NCBI GenBank assembly: GCA_014382915.1 | Contig: JACNIV010000349.1 | Coordinates: 1 to 9,024, forward strand | Length of the DNA stretch: 9,024 bases | Source of the DNA: Candidatus Cloacimonadota bacterium | GTDB lineage: Bacteria > Cloacimonadota > Cloacimonadia > Cloacimonadales > TCS61 | Direction: 5' to 3' | Shown: piece after piece, positions 1-6,013 of the stretch | Numbering within the stretch: the first letter of the stretch is position 1 | How the letters are laid out: every line of letters begins with the position of its first letter | Position numbers and translations under genes: made by a program | Notes under the pieces: model-generated | Told to the model about the DNA's origin: nothing | Seen by the model: only the letters and a program-made list of their open reading frames with translations | Database searches by the model: none

Positions 1-1037
1 TAGAGAAAGCTATTGGCTTTTTTGGTAATTTTGAGATCACTTTGAAGAACATTCAAGATGAAGAGCAGAAAAAAGAATTTAAAGTGGGAGCAATAGTTGT
101 TGCAACCGGCTTCAATTTATTTAATCCGGAAAAAATCCCTCGCTATGGATATGGAAAGATTGAAGATATTTATACTTCCATGGAAATTGAAGAAAGCAAT
201 TCTAAAACAGGAAAGATCCTTCTAAAATCCGGTAAGCAACCTAAATCTGCAGCTCTTATTCACTGTGTTGGTAGAGGGGAAAAGGGATATTGTTCGCGAG
301 TATGTTGTAATTATATGTTTAAAATTGCTCAATACTTGAAAGAAAAAACACCTGCCATAAAAATCACAGAATTCTATCAGGACCTGTGTTTGCCAAATAA
401 AGCAGACCAGGAATTCTTTGTTGATACAAAAAAAAAGGGAGTTAATTTCATTCGCTTTAAAGATATTGCAGTAAAGCAGAAGGATAAAGAAAAATTTATT
501 GAATATACAAAAATTGATGGAAAAAAGGGTAAAATATCTGCTGAGATGATCATACTGGCGCCGGCAATCGAACCTGCTGTTGGCTCAAAAGATATAGCGG
601 AACTCCTTAATATTTCATTAGATGAAACAGGTTTCTTCCAGGAAGCTCATCAAAAGCTGAATCCTGTTGCCACCTCGATAGATGGTGTGTTTATCGTTGG
701 TTCGGCTCAGAACCCGAAAAACATTCCAGATTCTATGATGGATGCTCAAGCGGTTGGCGGGAAGATACTTACAAAACTAATACCCGGAGAGAAATTAATT
801 CCGGAAGTAATAATATCTGAAATATCGGAAGCATTCTGCACTGGTTGTCAGACCTGCCTTTCTGTATGTTCCTATGGAGCTATCTATTTTGATGAGGATA
901 GAAATATCTCCTTAGTTAATGAAGCAATTTGTAGAGGATGTGGTAATTGTGTAGCAAGTTGCCCCTCCGGAGCAGCTCATGCCAAACATTTTACTTCTCT
1001 TCAAATTTATCAGGAAGTTCTGGAAGCAATAAGATAG
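1..1037 (+). CDS. hdrA: HdrA-type FAD/iron-sulfur subunit, 3' part (5' end outside window)
   Basis: This is the C-terminal part of a CoB-CoM heterodisulfide reductase subunit A-like protein, the FAD subunit that splits or merges electron pairs in Hdr complexes. The frame is open from the first complete codon (base 3), and its first residues read GFFGNFEIT, an internal HdrA motif, so the TTG at 42 is not the start. Visible landmarks in order are VGAIVVATGF (FAD-domain ATG motif), HCVGRG..YCSRVCCNY (HdrA signature), GVFIVGSAQNPKNIPDSMMDA (second FAD segment), and a C-terminal ferredoxin domain with CTGCQTCLSVC (about 837-869) and CRGCGNCVASCP (about 930-965). In the first cluster the Pro usually after the fourth Cys is Ser. 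Canonical HdrA carries an inserted two-cluster ferredoxin just after the GNF segment; here only about 20 residues separate that segment from the ATG motif. The next gene follows 13 bases later. HdrA is a secure family call; QmoA/QmoB relatives are the main alternative. Confidence 0.88.
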   Translation, partial: EKAIGFFGNFEITLKNIQDEEQKKEFKVGAIVVATGFNLFNPEKIPRYGYGKIEDIYTSMEIEESNSKTGKILLKSGKQPKSAALIHCVGRGEKGYCSRVCCNYMFKIAQYLKEKTPAIKITEFYQDLCLPNKADQEFFVDTKKKGVNFIRFKDIAVKQKDKEKFIEYTKIDGKKGKISAEMIILAPAIEPAVGSKDIAELLNISLDETGFFQEAHQKLNPVATSIDGVFIVGSAQNPKNIPDSMMDAQAVGGKILTKLIPGEKLIPEVIISEISEAFCTGCQTCLSVCSYGAIYFDEDRNISLVNEAICRGCGNCVASCPSGAAHAKHFTSLQIYQEVLEAIR

Positions 1038-1050
1038 AAAAAGAGGAAAT

Positions 1051-2220
1051 ATGAATACAGCGGAAAATGAATCATACAACTCAAAGAAGGGTACGATGAT
1101 TTCTATAAAAAATAGTATCAGGGAAACAATTCTCAGTTTTTTCAAAGAAGCATTAGAGAAGAAGACCTTTGATGCGGTACTCATTCCCGTAAAAGTTCCT
1201 GCTGGAGATTCCTATACCTGGATTTTAATTGAAGATGTTTCATTACTTAAAGATGCCGTACCCATAGCACCGATCATGCCGGTTCAGGGAGCTAATGCTT
1301 TATCCAGTCTTACCAGGAAAGGAAAAGGGAATTTAAAGATCGCTGCTATTATGAGACCTTGTGAAATAAGAGCTGCTATTGAACTTGCCAAACTTGAACA
1401 GATTCATCTTGAGAATGTATTCCTTTTCAGTTTTGACTGTCCCGGTGCACTACCTTTAGCGGATTACGTTCAAAATCCAAAAAAGGGAGAAGAACTATTT
1501 GAATCATTTTTCACTGAAAATAAATGGAATGAAAAATCGATCAAACCGGTTTGTAAGATGTGCGATAATTTCAGCCTTCCTAATTGTGACTTACATTTTG
1601 GTATATTAGGAACAACAAAAGATAATCTTCTGCTTATTCCCAACAGCATCAAAGGAGAAAGTGTTTTAAATGAGATGGGAATTGCTTTTAAAAATGATCT
1701 ATCTGGTTGGAAGAAAAAAGTAGATGAAATTAAAAAGGAAAAAGAAAAGATAAAAGAAGAAACTTATCGTAACATTCAACCAATTGTGGAAGGACTTGAT
1801 AATTTAGTACAAACTTTTGCTAAATGCATCGGTTGTCATAACTGTATGAGCGTATGCCCCATCTGTTATTGTCGTCAGTGTTATTTTGATTCTGAGGTTT
1901 CAAAATTTGCTTCCGATAATTACCTTTTGCGAGCAGAAAAACGTGGTGGTTTGCGATTTCCTACAGATATTATTTTATTCCAGTCGGGCAGGATGTCGCA
2001 TATGAGTCTATCTTGTGTTGCCTGTGGAATGTGTGAGGACGTTTGTCCTGCATCAATACCTGTAGCACAGATATTTAGTTATGTGGCAGATCAAACACAA
2101 AAAGCTTTCGAGTATCAACCGGGGAGAAATACTGGAGAACCTCTGCCGTTAAAAGAGTATAAAGAAGAGGAACTTCAAGAGATAAAAAAATTAGTGAACG
2201 ACTCTGTTAGTCAGGAGTAG
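1051..2220 (+). CDS. FdhB/FrhB-like iron-sulfur oxidoreductase subunit, copy 1
   Basis: This 389-residue protein belongs to the coenzyme F420 hydrogenase/formate dehydrogenase beta-subunit group. In characterised members the subunit holds a flavin and iron-sulfur clusters and passes electrons between a deazaflavin or nicotinamide and the rest of the complex. The N-terminal domain (about 1-250) contains MRPCEIRA (C104), FDCPG (C130) and a CKMC pair (C168, C171). A charged Lys/Glu-rich stretch lies around 220-237. The C-terminal domain has CIGCHNCMSVCPICYCRQC (C259-C277, with three extra Cys after the first cluster motif) and CVACGMCEDVCP (C322-C332). The start at 1051 has AGAGG 4 bases upstream; an internal ATG at 1096 (GAAGG 5 bases upstream) would give 374 residues and aligns better with the start of its paralogue. 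The next gene encodes a paralogue with the same Cys layout. Cofactor and partner cannot be read from sequence; a bacterium lacking F420 would more likely use NAD(P)H or ferredoxin. Family call firm, function tentative. Confidence 0.82.
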   Translation: MNTAENESYNSKKGTMISIKNSIRETILSFFKEALEKKTFDAVLIPVKVPAGDSYTWILIEDVSLLKDAVPIAPIMPVQGANALSSLTRKGKGNLKIAAIMRPCEIRAAIELAKLEQIHLENVFLFSFDCPGALPLADYVQNPKKGEELFESFFTENKWNEKSIKPVCKMCDNFSLPNCDLHFGILGTTKDNLLLIPNSIKGESVLNEMGIAFKNDLSGWKKKVDEIKKEKEKIKEETYRNIQPIVEGLDNLVQTFAKCIGCHNCMSVCPICYCRQCYFDSEVSKFASDNYLLRAEKRGGLRFPTDIILFQSGRMSHMSLSCVACGMCEDVCPASIPVAQIFSYVADQTQKAFEYQPGRNTGEPLPLKEYKEEELQEIKKLVNDSVSQE

Positions 2221-2224
2221 GAAA

Positions 2225-3331
2225 ATGGATAAAGTATTGAAGATAAATAAAAGTGTGGAAAAGGGTATCATCGATCTCCTGAAATTCCTTCTTGAAAGTA
2301 AAAAAATTCATGGAGTATTCACATTAAGAAAAATAAAACAGAATAATGTGGATTATGCTTTGATGACCGATGTATCCGGTTTGAATGATGCGGTGCCATT
2401 TTATCCATTAATGCCTGCAAATGCTGGAAAGATTTTATCTTATTTTACTCAAAAGAAACCAATTAATAAACCGATTGCTGCAGTAGTGAGATCTTGTGAG
2501 TTAAGAGCATTCGTGGAACTTGTAAAACGAGAGCAGGGAAGTTTGGATAATTTCCTGTTTATCTCATCAAGTTGCGGAGGAGTCTTACCAATAAAATCAG
2601 TCGAACAGAAAGATTTTGACAAATACATTTCTAATTATTGGGACACAGTAAAAAATGCAAATATTTCCGCTGATATAAGACCAACCTGCAAAGCTTGTGA
2701 ATACTTCACGCCATATAATGCAGATATTACAGTTTCTTTAGTTGGAGAAAAAAAGCTGGATAAAGAGTGCAGGATATTTTTAAATACTGATAAAGCAAAT
2801 CAAGTTGTTAAGGGATTTGAGGGAGAAATTTCAGAAGAAGACTTTGGGTCATCAGAGATATCATCTCTTCTGGAAAAGAGAAAAGCTGAAAAGAAAAAAC
2901 TTTTTGATGAGATTCACATTGAAAACCTGGGATTAGAAGGGATGGTAGAAGTTTTCGGAAAATGTATCGGATGCCACGTGTGCAGTAGGGTTTGTCCAAT
3001 CTGCTATTGCATTCTTTGTGATTTTGAATCTGCTACTTATGATTACAGTCAATCTGATTATGAAAAAGAACTTCATAAGAAAGGTGGATTACGGATTCCT
3101 CCGGACACAATATTTTTTCAGATCGGACGATTAACACATATGAGTTTCTCCTGTGTGGGCTGTGGAATGTGTACAGATGTATGTCCGGTAGATATTCCTG
3201 TTGCTGCTATTTTCCTGAAAACAGGAGAAGAAACCCGCCAACTCTTTGATTATCTACCAGGTAAAGATGTAGAAGAAACTATACCTGTAATGATATTTAA
3301 AGAAGAAGAATTAACTGAACTCGGAGAATAA
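2225..3331 (+). CDS. FdhB/FrhB-like iron-sulfur oxidoreductase subunit, copy 2
   Basis: This 368-residue paralogue of the preceding product starts 4 bases after its stop; the ribosome binding site AGGAG (2213-2217) lies in the upstream gene's final codons, so the two are probably translated together. Matching landmarks are VRSCELRA (C91), SSCGG (C117), CKAC (C155, C158), CIGCHVCSRVCPICYCILC (C247-C265) and CVGCGMCTDVCP (C310-C320). The segment before the last cluster, GRLTHMSFSC, closely matches GRMSHMSLSC in copy 1. The extra Cys at 179 of copy 1 is absent here. Outside the Cys motifs the two have diverged well, so this is an old duplication; a heterodimer with split roles is plausible but inferred. 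No membrane segment is visible. The gene ends at the 199-base repeat-bearing spacer, so transcription could stop or restart there, although no clear terminator is visible. Confidence 0.82.
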   Translation: MDKVLKINKSVEKGIIDLLKFLLESKKIHGVFTLRKIKQNNVDYALMTDVSGLNDAVPFYPLMPANAGKILSYFTQKKPINKPIAAVVRSCELRAFVELVKREQGSLDNFLFISSSCGGVLPIKSVEQKDFDKYISNYWDTVKNANISADIRPTCKACEYFTPYNADITVSLVGEKKLDKECRIFLNTDKANQVVKGFEGEISEEDFGSSEISSLLEKRKAEKKKLFDEIHIENLGLEGMVEVFGKCIGCHVCSRVCPICYCILCDFESATYDYSQSDYEKELHKKGGLRIPPDTIFFQIGRLTHMSFSCVGCGMCTDVCPVDIPVAAIFLKTGEETRQLFDYLPGKDVEETIPVMIFKEEELTELGE

Positions 3332-3340
3332 ATTGGGAAG

Positions 3341-3464
3341 TTAAAGTTGAGAGGTTCAAAGGTTCAAATGTTCAAGGTTCTGGGTTCAGGGTTCTGGGTT
3401 GAGAGGTTTAGGGTTAATGAAGGTTAAGGAAAAAAAGGTAACTCTGAACGGTGAACTCTGAACG
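3341..3464. repeat. Degenerate GGTTC-rich repeat with 14-base period and inverted symmetry
   Basis: The left part holds many GGTTC/GGTT units. Within it the 11-mer GGTTCTGGGTT occurs perfectly twice (3376-3386 and 3390-3400), 14 bases apart. The right part holds the perfect 11-mer AACTCTGAACG twice (3440-3450 and 3454-3464), also 14 bases apart. The reverse complement of the right pair matches the left pair at 18 of 25 positions, so the block is an imperfect inverted repeat with a loop of about 39 bases. No coding frame with recognisable content was seen. It fills most of the spacer between the FdhB-like pair and the SdhB-like gene. Its origin and role are unknown. Confidence 0.7.
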
Positions 3465-3492
3465 CCTACGAATAAAAATAAGAGATTTAGAA

Positions 3493-3519
3493 CCAATTCC
3501 CAGAATGATTGGGAAGGAG
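3493..3519 (+). repeat. Short hairpin touching the SdhB-like ribosome binding site
   Basis: TTCCCA (3497-3502) can pair with TGGGAA (3510-3515) across a 7-base loop; CCAAT (3493-3497) and ATTGG (3508-3512) offer a competing 5-base stem. The right arm directly abuts GGAGG (3516-3520), the likely Shine-Dalgarno of the gene at 3531. The pattern ATTCCCA...ATTGGGA...AG resembles the second hairpin of the repeat at 5968-5994, so it may be a decayed copy of the same element. A translational effect is possible but inferred. Confidence 0.5.
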
Positions 3520-3520
3520 G
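3516..3520 (+). promoter_or_regulatory. Ribosome binding site of the SdhB-like gene
   Basis: GGAGG lies within a purine run GGGAAGGAGGGAG and ends 10 bases before the ATG at 3531. It sits immediately beside a possible hairpin arm, which could affect its accessibility. It supports the ATG at 3531 as the start. Confidence 0.7.
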
Positions 3521-3530
3521 GAGATAAATA

Positions 3531-4223
3531 ATGGCAGATAAAGTAAAAATGGTAAAAATCGTTGTCTTGGGAGAAGGTTTCGATGTACCGGAAGATTTAA
3601 CGATCATCAATGCCCTGGAATATGCCGGATTTCAATTAACTCATGGAGTGGGTTGCAGAGAAGGTTTCTGTGGAGCCTGCGGAACGATCTATAGAGAAAA
3701 AGGAGATTATAAATTGCAAGCAGGTCTCGCCTGTCAAACTGTTGTCTCAGATGGAATGTACCTTGCACAGATTCCGTTTGTTCCTGCAGAAAAACCGGTT
3801 TACGACATTACAAAACTCAAACCTGATATTACAGCGATTAAAGATAATTATCCGATTGTCTTCCGTTGTGTTGCCTGTAATACTTGTTCTAAAGTATGTC
3901 CGCAAGACCTGGAAGTTATGGATTATGTTCAGGCATTAATAAGAGGAGATATTGAAAGAGCTGCCGATCTTTCCTTTGACTGCATCAGATGTGGACTTTG
4001 TGCACTGCGTTGTCCGGCAGAAATCGTTCAATATAATTCTGCTATGCTGGCTCGTCGTCTTTGCGGAAGATATCTCTTACCGGAAAGTAAAGACCTTACA
4101 AACCGCGTAAAAGAAATTGCAGAAGAACAATATGATAAGGAATTAGATGAACTTGTAAATATGAATCTGAAAAAATTAAAAGAAAGATATTATTCAAGAG
4201 AAATCAAACTCTTCGATATTTAG
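3531..4223 (+). CDS. Soluble fumarate reductase/succinate dehydrogenase iron-sulfur subunit (SdhB/TfrB-like)
   Basis: This 230-residue electron-transfer subunit pairs with the flavoprotein encoded next. The N-terminal half is a plant-type [2Fe-2S] domain with C42-x4-C47-x2-C50 and C68 (CREGFCGAC, LACQ). The C-terminal half has two complete four-Cys motifs, CVACNTCSKVCP (C113-C123) and CIRCGLCALRCP (C151-C161). Classical SdhB/FrdB has a [3Fe-4S] site and a quinone-facing role; two full [4Fe-4S]-type motifs fit better with TfrB of methanogens or HdrC. Methanogen TfrB also carries a C-terminal CCG (HdrB-like) domain, which is missing here; the protein ends with a charged helix-like tail (about 185-225). 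No SdhC/SdhD membrane anchor gene follows, so a cytosolic location is expected. The stop codon overlaps the ribosome binding site TAGGAG of the next gene, implying coupled translation. Confidence 0.85.
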   Translation: MADKVKMVKIVVLGEGFDVPEDLTIINALEYAGFQLTHGVGCREGFCGACGTIYREKGDYKLQAGLACQTVVSDGMYLAQIPFVPAEKPVYDITKLKPDITAIKDNYPIVFRCVACNTCSKVCPQDLEVMDYVQALIRGDIERAADLSFDCIRCGLCALRCPAEIVQYNSAMLARRLCGRYLLPESKDLTNRVKEIAEEQYDKELDELVNMNLKKLKERYYSREIKLFDI

Positions 4224-4233
4224 GAGATAAATT

Positions 4234-5901
4234 ATGTATCCTGAAAGTATGCAAGAATCAATTAAAAAAGTTAAAAAGACCAGATCCGAGAGACTAAAAT
4301 TAGTAAAATCCGGCAAAGAAATATATCCAATGATGACGGAAAAAGAGCGGGAAGTAGTTTTAAATAAATTTCATCCTGATTATCAACCCGATGCACGCCG
4401 CAAAATTAGAATCGGTCCTAATAAAGGAGAGAAGCTTACAACTGAAGTTGCAGACCTTTTAGAGACATATTCCAGAATTGATCCCAAGGATTTTGACCTG
4501 ACCAAACCGGATTATGAAACTGATGTTTTGGTAATTGGAGCAGGTTCAGCGGGATTTGCAGCAGCTCTGCTTGCTGAAGAAAATGGTGTCGATGTTCTTC
4601 TGGTAACAAAGCTCAGAATTGGTGATTCCAATTCTATGATGGCTCAGGGCGGAATTCAGGCTGCTGTAAGACCTGACGATTCGCCTGTTTTACATTATCT
4701 GGATGCTATCGGTGGCGGTCATTTTGAAAATAAACCGGAACTTGTTAGAGCTCTCACTGCTGAAGCTCCCGATGGAATAAACTGGCTGAAAGACCACGGC
4801 GTAATGTTCGATAGAAATCCCGACGGAACGATGATCACAAAATCAGGTGGTGGAACAAGTCGTCTGAGAATGCATTCTGCCAGAGACTACACAGGAGCAG
4901 CAATTTGTGCTACTTTAAGAGATGAAGTCTTGAATAGACCGGATCATATAAAAATCCTAGAACATCAACCTGTGGTGGAATTGATAAAAGATAACACCGG
5001 CAAAGTCTCGGGAGCAGTGCTTTACCATCTGGAAAATAGAGAATATTTTACAATTAAAGCAAAAGCAACAATTATCACAACAGGTGGCTTTGGCAGGCTT
5101 CATATCAGAAACTATGAAACTACTAATCATTACGGAGCCACAGCAGACGGTTTGGTAATAAGTTATAGAGTCGGAGCAAAACTTATGTATATGGATTCTG
5201 TTCAATATCATCCGACCGGAGCGATTTATCCGCAGCAGATTATTGGCTTTCTCTGTACAGAAAAATTGAGAGCTCTTGGTGCTCAACCTTTGAATAAAAA
5301 TGCGGAACCATTCGTTAATCCACTCGAACCTCGTGATGTTGAATCATCAGCTTTCATCAGGGAATGTTTGGAACGGAAAAATGGTATTAAAACACCTTCC
5401 GGACATATCGGTGTCTGGTTAGACACTCCCTTGATCGACCAGATTAATGGCAAGGGAGCAATTCAGGCAAGTGTTCCAGCTATGGTCAGACAATTTGCCA
5501 GGTTCGATGTAGATATGATTGCAGAACCGATTCTGGTTTATCCTACCCTTCATTATCAGAATGGTGGAGTGGAAATTAATGCACAATGTGAAACAAATAT
5601 TCCCGGTCTTTTCGTTGCCGGTGAAGCTTCCGGTGGATTACATGGTCGCAATAGATTAATGGGAAATTCACAGCTTGATCTGATTATTTTTGGAAGAAGA
5701 GCTGGAAAATTTGCAGCAGATTATGCCAAAGGTGCAAAGATCGGTAAACTTACTCTGGATCATATTTATGAATATGAAAAAGATGTAAAAGAATTGGGAA
5801 TCGATAGATTAAAGATATCACCGATGGTTCTCCCTGATTATATTCCGGATGCAGTAAAAGCAAAACAATTAACAACCAAATATCACGGAACTTTGAGATA
5901 A
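4234..5901 (+). CDS. Fumarate reductase/succinate dehydrogenase flavoprotein (SdhA/FrdA/TfrA-like)
   Basis: This 555-residue FAD protein probably interconverts fumarate and succinate. The nucleotide-binding motif IGAGSAG is at 101-107 and AQGG at 137-140. Residues matching the family's dicarboxylate and proton-relay set are visible: H326 (HPTG), E343 and R346 (TEKLR), R367 (EPRD), H440 (HYQNGG) and R474 (HGRNRL). The His that covalently binds FAD in SdhA/FrdA (SHT before AxGG) is replaced by N133 (SNS), so FAD is probably non-covalent. About 95 residues precede the FAD domain, a basic extension unlike SdhA, which begins close to its FAD motif. The C-terminal part after FGRRAG is only about 65 residues, much shorter than in SdhA. 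L-aspartate oxidase is the main alternative, but the partner iron-sulfur gene directly upstream favours fumarate reductase. The direction (reduction, or oxidation as in propionate oxidation) cannot be read. Confidence 0.87.
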   Translation: MYPESMQESIKKVKKTRSERLKLVKSGKEIYPMMTEKEREVVLNKFHPDYQPDARRKIRIGPNKGEKLTTEVADLLETYSRIDPKDFDLTKPDYETDVLVIGAGSAGFAAALLAEENGVDVLLVTKLRIGDSNSMMAQGGIQAAVRPDDSPVLHYLDAIGGGHFENKPELVRALTAEAPDGINWLKDHGVMFDRNPDGTMITKSGGGTSRLRMHSARDYTGAAICATLRDEVLNRPDHIKILEHQPVVELIKDNTGKVSGAVLYHLENREYFTIKAKATIITTGGFGRLHIRNYETTNHYGATADGLVISYRVGAKLMYMDSVQYHPTGAIYPQQIIGFLCTEKLRALGAQPLNKNAEPFVNPLEPRDVESSAFIRECLERKNGIKTPSGHIGVWLDTPLIDQINGKGAIQASVPAMVRQFARFDVDMIAEPILVYPTLHYQNGGVEINAQCETNIPGLFVAGEASGGLHGRNRLMGNSQLDLIIFGRRAGKFAADYAKGAKIGKLTLDHIYEYEKDVKELGIDRLKISPMVLPDYIPDAVKAKQLTTKYHGTLR

Positions 5902-5918
5902 GTTAATATAATTAGCTT

Positions 5919-5994
5919 GTTCCTAAACTCCCGTTTGGGAACATACTTGAAGCTTTGTTTAAAATACATTCCCAATCAGGGGATTGGGAGCGAG
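5919..5994 (+). repeat. Two-hairpin intergenic repeat (REP/MITE-like)
   Basis: Hairpin 1 pairs GTTCCTAAAC (5919-5928) with GTTTGGGAAC (5933-5942) around a TCCC loop, with one T-G wobble. Hairpin 2 pairs TCCCAATC (5970-5977) with GATTGGGA (5982-5989) around AGGG, and is followed by GCGAG. Between them TTGAA and TTTAA (5947-5962) form a weak third stem. Neither main hairpin is followed by a T-run, so this is not a standard intrinsic terminator. The layout matches the palindromic GTTCCC...GGGAAC(GAG) class of dispersed repeats seen in many environmental bacteria, from memory only. Confidence 0.65.
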
Positions 5995-6000
5995 AATTAA

Positions 6001-6008
6001 AAAGGAGG
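6001..6008 (+). promoter_or_regulatory. Ribosome binding site fixing a TTG start
   Basis: AAAGGAGG ends 5 bases before the TTG at 6014 and is the strongest Shine-Dalgarno in the spacer. It shows that translation begins at 6014 and not at an earlier in-frame TTG at 5984, which lies inside the hairpin repeat and has no such site. Confidence 0.75.
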
Positions 6009-6013
6009 TTATT

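Noticed and set aside
42..44. TTG as start codon of the HdrA-like gene
   Set aside because: The frame is open to the window edge and the preceding codons encode the internal HdrA motif GFFGNFEIT, so the gene begins upstream of the window.
3341..3464. CRISPR array
   Set aside because: The units are 11 bases at a 14-base period with 3-base spacers, far too short for CRISPR repeats and spacers.
3643..3939. Forward open frame inside the SdhB-like gene
   Set aside because: It overlaps, in another frame, a protein with complete cluster motifs, and encodes nothing recognisable.
4234..5901. L-aspartate oxidase (NadB)
   Set aside because: NadB shares the fold and non-covalent FAD, but a dedicated 2Fe-2S/4Fe-4S partner directly upstream and the redox context favour fumarate reductase. 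Not fully excluded.
5907..5912. TATAAT as a -10 promoter box in the spacer before the GlcD-type gene
   Set aside because: The hexamer is perfect, but no -35-like hexamer lies 16-19 bases upstream, and such AT-rich matches are expected by chance.
5919..5942. Hairpin as intrinsic terminator after the flavoprotein gene
   Set aside because: The stem is good but is followed by ATACTTGAAG, not a T-run; a dispersed repeat explains it better.
5984..5986. TTG at 5984 as start of the GlcD-type gene
   Set aside because: It lies inside a hairpin arm of the repeat, has no Shine-Dalgarno, and would add ten residues unlike the family; TTG 6014 follows AAAGGAGG at good spacing.
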